From the NCBI RefSeq assembly GCF_042242105.1, contig NC_092024.1, positions 9,511,501 to 9,575,500 of the forward strand: 64,000 nucleotides of DNA, written 5' to 3'. Within the stretch, counting starts at the first letter, position 1, and each line of letters starts with the position of its first letter. The translations under genes were made by a program, and so were the position numbers. Positions 51,943 to 64,000 of this stretch are shown here, in pieces. This DNA comes from Pempheris klunzingeri. Its lineage: Eukaryota > Chordata > Actinopteri > Acropomatiformes > Pempheridae. Under the pieces are notes generated by a model. The model was given only the letters and a program-made list of their open reading frames with translations. It made no database searches and had not been told where the DNA came from.

Positions 51943-52638
51943 CTGACATTTTTTGGGATGTAAATAGTGAAACCAAATCGCAGTAACAGAGAGCCTCGGC
52001 TCTTTGTATTTGGATACATCATTCTGCTTCAGGTAACTCATCTGAGGTACCATCTTTATGGCTTACACACAAAACCATGGTTTAATTTTGCTGTGGTGTG
52101 TCCCACCTGTGGAAGTTTTCAAATATCTAAACCTTTAATGTAGGAACGGTGAATGTTTTCCCTGCTCAAATATTTGCTACACCCAAGCACTTTATGAGTA
52201 TAAAAGTACGTATACTGACGCATTGTTCAGTATGTTAGTATGCTGCTTGAGTGCAATATCATTGAATGTTTACATTTGTATGAAAATTTCGAGGTACATA
52301 TCAGGAGGCTAGCTAATCAGTTACACTTAGGTAGCCCTTGAAAATAAATTTCAGCCACAGCTAAATTGTCTAGTGCCTGATCCTGCCTTAGAGGTGTTTT
52401 CAATAAATGAAGTAAAGTCTGTATTGTATGATGATACAGTAGGAGCAGACCTATAGTAGAGTCTGTATTTCTACACTCAAACCTGTGTGAGTAGATATTA
52501 TTTATTAACTGCTTCCAGTCAATGGCCTTTCACACATCTGAAATCACTACATTATTAAAGGCCACATTTGAGACTCACTGTCTTGTTCAGTTTTGAAGGT
52601 CTTACCTCTGACACAAAGGTTTTTGTTGTAAAGGGCAT
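51943..52638 (+). other. ccdc9b: ccdc9b 3' untranslated region (probable)
   Basis: Follows the stop codon. AATAAA signals occur at 52343-52348 and 52402-52407. A further strong AATAAA at 55477-55482 could serve a longer transcript, so the end is not fixed. Confidence 0.45.
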
Positions 52639-54020
52639 TTAAAGGGGCACTCAAGCACACAATTACCTTGATGAAGTCATAGTCACGTGCTGACTGATGT
52701 TGTCATAGTGACATCATCAAGGTTATCTCATAAGATGCCATTTGGCCCAAAAAAACTTTACACTGTGAAAGAGACATCTGTAAATCAGCTGATACATATT
52801 TTTGAGGGTCACAACTTCCGCGAAATCACTCCTTTCACCATCAGAATTTGATCCATTCAGTACAATAACATTTGGAGAGAGCCTCAATATTACATTTTTT
52901 ACATTAGCGAAGGGCTAGGCGGAAGTTGGCCAGCTTGGTAGGGCTGAGACGCTAGTATCCATGTTCTTTGGGCCCAACAAAGATGCTTTTAGAACCGGGA
53001 AGTTGAACTTCTTTGGCTTCATGCGCCACTTTCATAGGAATTAATGGAGCCCTGCCTCCAATGCTGTATACAGTTCTCTTTCTACATCCATGGTGTTGTT
53101 GCCAGGACAGAGAAGGAAATGTCATGGAGTTGGATCATGGAAAATGTAGTATGTGGTGTTTTTGGAGCTTGTCTCATAGAGAGGCAAAGCCCCCCCCCCC
53201 CCCCTTCCTTCACAACCATGGGATGTAATTTTGGAAAAAATATGTAGGATAGTCAATGGTGTGAAACAAATATTTTGATGCCGCTTGAATTGCATTACTA
53301 GTCACACATATGATGTTTGTCAGTTTAAAAAAGAAAGTTGCTGTTTATTGTAAAACTGTTGAAATAGAAGACTGAAAATAGGTAATTACAAAGAAGTTGT
53401 ATAAAAGGCGTTAGGCTACCCAGCGCTGCTAAAGCTACGATGTCTGTGTGTTTGCGGTATCTGGGTGTAGTCACAGGAGCAGGTAGAGGGGTCTGCATGT
53501 TCTTCCTAGCTGATAAAAGGATCAGATAAGATAACGCTACATTTGTGCGTGGAACATTTCTGAGTTAGCTAGCTAGCTACCAGGTGGTGTATATTGTGGA
53601 GGTTGTAGTTCACACAAACCTAAATTGTACTTTACCATCTTTGCAAACTACTGCGAATTTCTTTACATGCAAAATTAGCTTTTTCACTGGCAAGCATCAT
53701 ATTAATAATAAATGGCGCAATTCAAATGGGATCAAAAAATTATTTGTCTTTCACTGTAGAGCATCATCCATATTTTTTCCATTTATCCCCTCTCTATTTG
53801 GGAGGCCCATGTCACAAACTGGGAATGTGGTATTTGCAGGGCAGAGATGATCTGACAGAAATTCCATCAAGTTGGATTATGGGAAATGCAGTATTCTGTG
53901 TTTTTGAAGCTTGACCCATACTGGGGGCTAAAAGTTGGGATATCTCAGCCTCTGTTACATAGATTTAAAGCCCCCAACTTTATGGAAGCACGGATCTAAA
54001 TGGCTGGAGTGCCCCTTTAA
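52639..54020. mobile_element. piggyBac-type non-autonomous element flanked by TTAA
   Basis: The left end is TTAA-AGGGGCACTC (52639-52652) and the right end is the exact inverse GAGTGCCCCT-TTAA (54007-54020). A TTAA target duplication with short terminal inverted repeats is the hallmark of piggyBac insertion. The interior (about 1.36 kb) has no transposase frame. Two internal segments resemble each other as a direct repeat: about 53100-53190 (GGAGTTGGATCATGGAAAAT, GTGTTTTTGGAGCTTG) and 53845-53920 (AAGTTGGATTATGGGAAATG, GTGTTTTTGAAGCTTG). The element may therefore be two fused or nested copies. Confidence 0.65.
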
Positions 54021-57000
54021 TGCTAGGCTAACAGCTAGCTAATAGCAAAATCCACATTACTGTCATGAAAATATGGCTGTTTTCAGTAAATCTTTCTAAT
54101 CAGTGAAAATGTAGAACTAAAATCTCAAATGTGTCCTTTATTGGTACAGTTTTACAGCTGAACCCAACAATCTGGTCTTCCTCAGACTCATATTATTAGT
54201 TTCTAAGCACTTAACATGGAATTTTAATGTATGTCTAGTTTTGCAAATTTAAACAATAGACGTCCAACAACAGAGAAGCCAGAGAGAGCTAAAACATTAT
54301 TTTTTTAATAGTTTGGTCATGCTGTCTTTAAACAACCAGCATTAAGCGTCCCGATACATCACAGTCTCCAACCATTTGCTCTGTTGAGGCTTTTGGCCCC
54401 TGTGGGACCGACAGACCTGAGATGTTGAAAATAAATCATCCAGGTCTGTGAGGGTTCAGCCTTATTTTTGAAAAGCTATATCATTAAGATTTTAGCCAGC
54501 TGTTGTGCCTTGCATATTGGCTTCTTCAAATATTGAAGGTGTACCTTTATGTCATGGTTTGTATCATAACATACAGTAGTGTTAAATGTACTGCACTAAC
54601 ACTGCAGCATCAGTATTGATTTTATTTATTTGTCTCTCCATTTGGACAACAGAATGTTAACTATAATGATTTTGCAAATCTAAAACAATGTGCATTAGCT
54701 GTAGCTGTCTTTTCTCTGTGACATGTATGGATTTGTTTTTATTTATTGTCTGTTATTTTATTTTTGGTATCAAGTGACAATTATAATAAGAAGCCTTACA
54801 AGAACTCTGTCCTTAAATAAGTTTTTGGCTTTCGTAAATGCTACAACATAGTAACCAGTTATGTAACTGTGAGTAGAGAACATTAGTGGACATGCTCTGA
54901 GCCGCAGGGCCCTGTCAGCTTCAACTGTTGGTTACATAAAACAAAAATCATCAGGAATCTACCAGAAGCACACTGGGAAAACCAAGACGCATGTCACAAG
55001 GTTTGAGTCAAGTCCAGCCATCAAGAAAGAAAATGTGCTGTTTTTGAATAGAGGTCTTATTATATATGGGATTTGAATGGACGGTAAAGGAAACATCTGT
55101 TTAAAAAGCAGGTCATGCAGATTACCTCTGAAATATGTAAAATTCACTGTGGGATTCAATTCAATGACATGCAATTTAGGACCTACAACCATAGAGCAGT
55201 TGTACATTTGTCCATGTTAAGCACTCGTTTATGTAGTTATTAGACATCTGCAATATCACCTCGCTTAAATGTCAAATTTAAGAGGTGATTGTGATTGTCT
55301 TGCTCCGTCTGGGCGTTCACTGCTGTCCTCATACACTCATAAGGAAAGAATAATTGTGAGTGCCTGTGTATGAGTGTGTGTGATCCCAGCTTTTTGCTGT
55401 TCATGCTAATTTAAATCTGTGTGCAACATAGTTTAACTTACTGTAGAACAGTTTGGATGGAGGCATACGGAGCATCAATAAAGTTTTTTTTCTGTATTTC
55501 AGACTCTCAAATCGTGACTGCCGTCATTTCGTTGCTCTGTCACCATCTCTTACCCTCTCCCTCGCCTGCCTCTCATTGACTGATGCACCTGCGATAACCA
55601 CAAATATGTATGAATCATCTCTCTGGAGATTTGTTATGTCTGAACTGTAGTGAGTCTCCGAGAGAACACGGGGCAGATGTGACAGAAATGTAGAGCGCAT
55701 TGCGGCATCAACAGCCCATATAGTTCCACTTTGCTCCACTGAGTCTGCCTTCATGTAGGATTTGATTAATTTCAGATGAGCTCTCTGCAGGGCTGTGACA
55801 CTGGAAACGGCTCCCTCTCGGCCCTACAGGTGCGGCCTCCCATAGGTGCTACTATTTTAATTATCTCCTCCCAAGGCTATCTCCATAGCAGCCTTCTGCC
55901 TCTGAGGCTTTCGGGCTTGTGACCTGCTGCATTCAGTGAGTGCAGCAGCCTCGCTTCTCGAAAATGAACTCTCATGTTTTGTTTCGCTATCCTTTTTAAC
56001 ACAGGCCCAAAGGTTTTTGATTCATGCAAATGGTATTATAAAACACAGTCCGTAACACTCCTGGTTCACTGTGGTGCTAAGCTAGCTAATAGTTTGAAGG
56101 GTCTGACGCAATAGACTACAGTGGGGGTGTTGATTTTATGGAAATAAGTCCCGTAGGCTGTTAGAGGATTGAAGTGCATTGCAGGATTATGTCAGCTGCA
56201 CTCCACAGCAGAGAGAGGCTTCAGAAGCTTGCCTTCATGAGCAGGAAAAAAATAAAAAGCTCAACTTTTGGTCAAAGCCGCCTTTAAGCAAGGTGGTGTG
56301 GAGTCCTGTCACAGTAGATCACACAGGATCCTGCTTCTGTGTGTAACAGTGGGCTTTTTGTTTCGCTTCTGTTTGAAATGTGTGGCTTGGAGAAAAGTGC
56401 CACTAACAGTAGCTTTCATTGAAATCCAAAGCACCATCTCTAAATCGGGGCTGTGATGATGCTCGGGATTAATGTTTTTGTCTGCAGTGCGATTTGAGAA
56501 TTAGTATAAAGCAATAAATCTACATTTTGGGGAAAACACACGTTATATGGGTTAGATGCAAACACTGATACCACTCTCATACATAAGAAGATAACAGCCT
56601 CTCAATGTTCCTATCTAACTCTCGCCAAGAAATAAGAATAAGCGAATATTTCCCCAAATGTTGAACTGTTAATGAATTGCTATGATGACGTTTTCCCTGG
56701 GTTTACGATGCCGTCTATTAACCATGCTGCAAACACAGTTAGGTAACAGTCGGAGGCTCTCGAGGTGTTTCATTACAGTTGATGGATGTGGGTTAAGTGG
56801 AAGCGATCGAGGTTCTACCCTGCGACCCTGACAGAGCCTCACACAGACAGGTTGGCAGTCCCCACTGAGTGTGTGCGTCATTCCCCCGGCCCTGTCATGG
56901 TTCAGGATGTGACAAGCACACCTCAGCAGCTGCCCAGATCAAGGAGTGTGTGTGCCCCCCACCCTAGACTGGAGGATGGGCAGTTATTTGAGGATGGAAT

Positions 57001-60000
57001 CTGCTGTAAGTAAATTAAACATTGCTACTCTCAGAGAATTGTTGTCTTTTGCAGCATGAAAAAAATATTATTATATCAGTGTAATGTTATTGGGTAGCTA
57101 TTATTTTACCTTTTTAAGTAACGTTGACACTTCTAAATTTGCCATACAGGCAAAATGTCACATCTCACAGGTACACAGTAACTTTAGAATTATATGTTCC
57201 ATGTCCATTTGACCATAACACACATCTACTGTGTATAATATATAACAATAGTAATAATAATACCATAATACCATTTGCTCTTATAGATATACGAATATAT
57301 ATATCTCTTACAGTCAGAGTGTCCCCTGAACCTGAGTATCACAGTGTTTCAGAGTACTTGAATGCCATTCAGAAAGTCTTGAGATAACATTATGGCTGAA
57401 CTCCCTGACAGATGACCCACAGTGCCTTCCTAAACACACAGCTTTACTTTCGTTTTATCATACATCACTATGCACTTTTACCCTGTAGTTCAATGAAAAA
57501 GCCATTGTTCGCTGCCTTTATATTGTTGTCCTGTACTGCAAGACGTCATGTTAATATTTCCTAACTTTTGTAATGGTGTCCCGGTATATTGAAAGGCTTT
57601 TAATTCCTCCTGCTTTGTTGAAAAGGTCTCTTGGTTGAAGTGTCTCACCCAACATGTCAAAGCATGTCAAGTCTGATGAGAAATTTAGCTTTCTGAAAAG
57701 CCCCCTCTTAAAATTGTGTTTTGTTTATTGTTTCTTCACTTGGATTAATGTGCAGTATGATCACTAGTGTGGACACCAATGAAACTTAAGTGTCATCTGG
57801 ACACTGGAAGCCTGCATACACTGAGGAAGGACGAGTGAACCTTTATAAACCCCTGAAATGAAAAACATTTGCATATTCATAGATTCTAAAAAAAGGGTGA
57901 AGAAGTGGATGTCATTTTAAGAATCTTTAAACAGGCATTTGAACTTTTTTGTGGTAAAAAGTGAATCTGATACAAATCAGACACGTTTTAGGTGTCTCGC
58001 CTTTCTGGATCTTTTTTTTATGCACATTCTTGTAATTTACATTAAAAGCATTCATACATTAACTAGCTTATATATTTTTTTACGACTTGATAGATATAAT
58101 GTGTTTTATATCCCCATCTGATCTTTAGCCACAAAACAAACGAATCCCATACTGAACTGTAATGTAATTTATGACCGATTTGCCATCAGATAATGTAATC
58201 ATCTGACAGGGTGACTGGGTTCAAGAGTCATATGATCAGACGCTGCGTCCTGAATCGGGCATAGCTTCAGGCAATAACTGTCAGTACTGACATACTCCCT
58301 CATCAATAGGTCGGTCATTACTCCTCTCATATATCACAAGACACCGTGAGAGACAGTGGAAACACTGTCAAGGCCGTCCTCTATACAGAGGCCACCACAG
58401 CATTGACAGGCCTGTCATTGTGTTATGCACACTCTGTTTTACATTTGTGCAGCACACATGGCTGAGGCGGATGATGGGGATGTTTGTGTTTTATGCTGTT
58501 TTCCCTGATGAATGGTCTTCCTGTTTAGGTCACCACACACATATACCTTGGCTTCACTTCTGAAAATCTACCATATTAACACAACAGTGCATCTTATCAC
58601 TGTGTACATCACAGTGCAACACCACTGGGGCACTGGCTGCTCAGCAGACATCAAGCAAGCTCTATTTTCAATGTGATAGTGAATGATGCTTGTCACCGCC
58701 AGCACAGAAAGCAAACCCTAAACAGTCCTCTTCAGAGAGAGTTGGCTCAAAATAGCCCTTAGCGCTATTGTGTAATGTGTTCTTCTGTGTTTTGCACAGT
58801 GCAACAACAGAGCTCTTAAATCGATACACCTCCCTCACATGCTGCTGAGAGAGCGCACGGGGTGGTTGGTCTTATTTCCACTTCATAGTTCACCACATGT
58901 GACTGTGTGAAGTGGTTTCAGTGAGGGCTGCAGCGACTGAACTGTGGCTGACTGAGAGATGAATACTTCTCCTTCCCGGAGGAGCAGACAGACAGTCCCT
59001 CTGACTACACACTGGACAGTTCACTCAGGTAATTAAAGCCCCACCCCCCACCCTCCCCAACAACAAAATTTGATTAAATGTCCAGATCACAAGAGCTACC
59101 ATTAACGGAGTGCTCTTTGTTCTTGCATGTTTATTAACCTACCCCTTTGAATCAATCAATAAATGTGGGTTTTGCACATTATACTTATACATTAATTACC
59201 TGGAGTGAATCACAGTAAATTTAAATCCTTCTGTCTTTTCATTTTTGAAACAAAATGTAAGACGTTAGGAAAGAACCTAACATTTATTTGAATATATATC
59301 CATTGTGGCTCTAAATAAATAAATATCATCAACATACAGGATAATGTCAATGATCAGTTCATGATTTACATCGATCTAATATAAAACCATAAATGAATCA
59401 TTTTCTAAGGATGTTTATTTGTACCTTGTGATATAGTTATACCTATTATACATACTGTACCTTTAATAAAAATCATCTAATTACTCTAAAAGTTCATCTA
59501 GGCCAAAAAGATGTATGCCTGCCCTCTATGTACATAACCAAATACACAATACATTTACATGGTTATATGCACATACCTGAGCATAACTCAATAATGCAGG
59601 CTCTTTGATTCGGAATCCAGGTTTGATCCATGACAAAAGAATACAGCCTATGTTAAAATGCAATAATGCAGAATTTATTTAGACCAGCCGATGAATGGCA
59701 GTGATGTTAAGTGCTGTATGCCTGTGAGAAAAATGTCCTGCAAAACCAAAAGCATCTCTGGAGCCTGAATCCTATTAATTTAACAAAATATCTATGCCAG
59801 TGTTGTCCACGCGTACAGGCAGGCTAGTGGCCTCAGAAGCTGTCCGAGGTAAAGTAGACACACATTGATTTAAGGCATACAGATGGCCTAAAACAAACAA
59901 CCCAAAAAAAAGCATAGTTAAGGGGAAACAGTGTTCATTGAAGAAGCGAGGTCTGCTCTTTGTCATGAGGAGGCTCAGAGCAAGATGTCAGTTACTATGT

Positions 60001-60152
60001 GCAGATCAGCATCCATAACAGGCTCTGCAAAATGAGTTTAAAGAAGAAGACCTGCATGTGTGTTATCCGACCCGCGGCTTTGAGTCTGTAAATTACTCCA
60101 TGTTGGGTCACTTTATGTGTGTGAGGGGGGTGTGGTGGCGGCGGAGGCCCGA
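54021..60152. other. Intergenic region between ccdc9b and inafm2
   Basis: No gene supported. It is AT-rich with scattered short frames. It holds AATAAA at 55477-55482 and a copy of the palindromic repeat near 56.5 kb. An isolated donor-like site (CACTCAG|GTAATT near 59029) follows a short open segment, but no partner exon was recognised. The inafm2 3' UTR must occupy part of the right end. Confidence 0.5.
56520..56665. repeat. Palindromic MITE-like element, compact copy
   Basis: The left end ACATTTTGGGGAAAACACAC and right end TATTTCCCCAAATGTTGAAC are imperfect inverted repeats around about 100 bp with GTTAGATGC and its inverse-like TATCTAACTCTCGCCAAGAA. Same family as the copies at 39371 and 50138. 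Confidence 0.6.
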
Positions 60153-61500
<1,348 letters not shown>

Positions 61501-63408
61501 AGTGGTTACCTTTCACTGCGCGCACCCAAGTGGAAAGGATGGATGTTGGATATGTGCAATGAGCCAATAAAGTGGCAATTAGTTAGATTTGACCGGATTT
61601 TATGAATTATGCGATGCTTTTCCAATCCACCACTATCCATTCCAACCAACGACAGACATATCAGGCATTTGGGACATTTCGACCTCGTCCTACCTGTTGG
61701 CCGGTCCGCTCATGCAGCGCGTCATTTCAGCACAACGGACAGCGCCCGGGATTCGTTCATTGCGCATGTGCTCTGGGAAGCTGTAGAGGGGAAACAGGTG
61801 AAGGTGAAACAGCTGACCGGTGATGAGTCATATCAAAACCATTCAAATACTTTGACTGACATCAGCTTGACAGTATTCAGTATGTGGCATGTGGTATGTG
61901 GTATGTACAAATAAAATCCTGCATCTAACATTCACCCATCTACAAACACTGGATGATTATGTCACAAATCCCTCCAAAGTAAAAGTCAGCATGACTGTGT
62001 TGTGACAAGTGAATGGCTGGAAGTGATTTCATTGTTGTACCTGGCTGTCACAAAACTAAACATTTCAACATTCAGGTGCTTATAGGAAGGTTTATTGTTT
62101 TCATTACCATGATTTATTATATGGAGACTAGGAGAAGGAGGAGGAGGAGGAGATCAGCTGTCATGGGGCACACCTGTATGATGGGTTAATGTGTATGTAA
62201 TGTGTATGTAATGTGTAAAACATCAGCATCTTGAATAAACCGTGGTGGTTCACCACACGCCCTCCATTGGTCCCTGACTGGGTGAACGTTTGCATTAGAT
62301 ATTGCACAGCTTAAGGTTTATTTGAATGATAACCAAATGACCGGGAATCTTTTGTTGAAACAGCTGTCAATGTCCAGCCACCAGTAATAAATGACGTTAC
62401 GTTATGACCCCTGACAGGTGGTTGTGGTGTAGGTGATCTGATGCTGATGCAGGTGATGCAGCACGTGGAGCTGCAAGCAACCATTTATTTACATTGAACA
62501 AAGGAAACAAATGATGGTAAATAATTCAGGTAATTTCAGTCAGAATAACATCCTGTTCCTCCATTTCTGGTGTAATTGTTTCAGTGTTTTGTTTCACAGC
62601 CATGAATGAAAATCAATATGCTGGCAGCAAATGGCAACTGTGAAAAAGCACTTATTAAAGGGTCAGTTCCACCGAACTGCATGGAATACGTTTTCTCCCT
62701 TTTCTGTAGCGATGATTAGCTGATGATCAGATCCACTTATGAGATTTCTGCTTCCTCTCCAATCTAATGGAGGTGAATGGAGCTTTGTGTCTGGAGCTCA
62801 CAACATTAACAAACGGAAAAAAAAAAGAAAAAAAAAGCTAACTCTATATCAACACTTTTTATGTGGATGATTTGAAAGTAATTCCAGTGAAAATCTGTTA
62901 TAGTGATGTGTGTGTTTTAATGGAGGCACTGTGTTTGGAAAGAGGTGTTCCTTTTAAATGTTTTATTGGTGCTTTTTCAATTCTGTAAGCACCACAAACC
63001 TCCTTTCCTTTCCTTTCCTTTGCCTTGGGGTTGTTGCAGAAGTATCACACACAGATAGCACATAACTTGGCAGATAAAATATGCCTTTAAGTAATCTTAT
63101 CTTTATCATCTTTTGGTAAACCAGCCCTTTATTATAAGTATGAGACCAGTGTTCTTTCAAATGCTGTCTGTGGCTCTTTTACCTTTAGTCAAGGTGTGTC
63201 TTTTGTTGTCTACCAACATCATTTGCAATGCATATTTTCTGTGGGTGTATCCTGAGCACAGTCAGAGTCAATGCACTACGCTCCATAGTTACTGTGTTGG
63301 ATACAGATGGAGTGATGAGCTGGTCAATGGTTGTGACCATGGTGTAGATAGTGGATATATTTCAGTTATAGCATTAAACGGTAACAAAAGGCACACTAGA
63401 GAAACAAA
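61501..63408. other. Intergenic region between inafm2 and plcb2
   Basis: No gene supported. It holds a GGA-rich tract at about 62131-62151, a repeat-like stretch at about 62657-62835 (AAAGGGTCAGTTCCACC start), and (TTTCC)n at 63002-63021. The right end should contain the plcb2 leader; no promoter element stands out. Confidence 0.5.
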
Positions 63409-64000
63409 ATGAATAAGAAAAGATACTTCCTGGAGCCTCCAGAGGTCAAAGACTACCTGGTCAAAGGAGAAAGATTTACCAAGTGGTCAGAGGTGAGTGA
63501 ATATTTCATGAAAATCAGAGCTTTACTATTAATTACCTGACAAAAGGAAACATCAGTATATAAAATCAAATCTCTGCAGCTCTAACAGTTTTTATTTAAC
63601 ATTTCATAATGAACAATATTGGGAGTTTCATTAAAATCCTGCTATAATAACTTTAACCATTGATGTTGAATTAAAGAACATGAACCATCTAATTAAACAC
63701 CAACAGTTCTGTTTCAGAGGTTTAAGCTCAATAAATGTCCAGAATGTGTTAATGCAAAGAACCAATTTCTTCATTAAGGACTCCACAAAGACTTATCCTG
63801 TCACCATGAGGATGGACCCCAAAGGTTTTTATGTCTACTGGATCAACCAAAGCAAGGTAATCAATATGTAGAGTCTGGAAAAGAGGAAAAAATACCCTTG
63901 CACAATATATCACAGGTGTGGGAAAGTGTGGAATCCTTTTTCAGTGGTTTATAGTAATGAAACTGCTTTTTGCACATCAGACAAACACAACCGTGACAGA
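63409..64000 (+). CDS. plcb2: Phospholipase C beta 2, N-terminal part, runs off the right edge
   Basis: PLC-beta enzymes cleave PIP2 to IP3 and diacylglycerol under control of Gq and G beta-gamma; PLCB2 acts mainly in blood and taste cells. Exons are 63409-63492, 63779-63856 and 63981 to the window end, all AG/GT bordered and in phase. The protein begins MNKKRYFLEPPEVKDYLVKG, then ERFTKWSE, DSTKTYPVTMRMDPKGFYVY and WINQSKTNTTVTD. This matches the start of the N-terminal PH-like domain of human PLCB2 (LPPKVKAYLSQGERFIKW, VDPKGYYLYW). PLCB2 rather than PLCB1, 3 or 4 is favoured by the neighbouring inafm2 and ccdc9b. Catalytic X and Y boxes lie beyond the window. Confidence 0.88.

Noticed and set aside
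58930-59035. Open segment ending in a CAG|GTAATT donor, possible distant first exon of plcb2
   Set aside because: No matching acceptor or transcript evidence; the plcb2 start at 63409 needs no such exon.

Overview
This window is nuclear DNA of a ray-finned fish, most likely a percomorph teleost. It has intron-rich genes with GT-AG splice sites, vertebrate-type proteins, AATAAA polyadenylation signals, many microsatellites and several interspersed repeats of a kind common in percomorph fishes. It contains no bacterial operons, CRISPR arrays or phage. Gene names rest on comparing translated exons with human proteins from memory. Exon limits were set by reading splice sites and checking that reading phases join.

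Left block (1-17 kb), matching human 14q21: the 5' part of togaram1 (minus, runs off the left edge), klhl28 (plus, five coding exons, 571 codons) and the c14orf28 homologue (minus, five coding exons, 339 codons). Togaram1 and klhl28 are head to head about 4 kb apart; klhl28 and c14orf28 converge. Middle block (17-29 kb), human 14q23: mthfd1, complete in 27 coding exons (934 codons), encoding the cytosolic trifunctional C1-tetrahydrofolate synthase. It shares a compact 630-bp divergent promoter with c14orf28. Right block (31-64 kb), matching human 15q15.1 in order and strand: a small unrecognised five-exon gene (minus, 62 codons) at the place where PHGR1 lies in human, then ccdc9b (plus, 14 coding exons, 567 codons), inafm2 (minus, single coding exon, 241 codons) and the first three exons of plcb2 (plus, runs off the right edge).

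Between genes lie microsatellites, a TTAA-flanked piggyBac-type non-autonomous element (52.6-54.0 kb), a palindromic MITE-like family with copies in and near ccdc9b, and other old repeats. Functionally the genes are a mixed neighbourhood: ciliary microtubule regulation (togaram1), a CUL3 adaptor type protein (klhl28), folate metabolism (mthfd1), phosphoinositide signalling (plcb2) and three poorly characterised proteins. Most worth a second look are the small gene at the PHGR1 position, the protease-like Cys and His boxes of the c14orf28 protein, the apparent absence of the first TOG domain from togaram1, and an mthfd1 acceptor site that sits inside a TG repeat. I found no clearly novel biological system beyond these leads.
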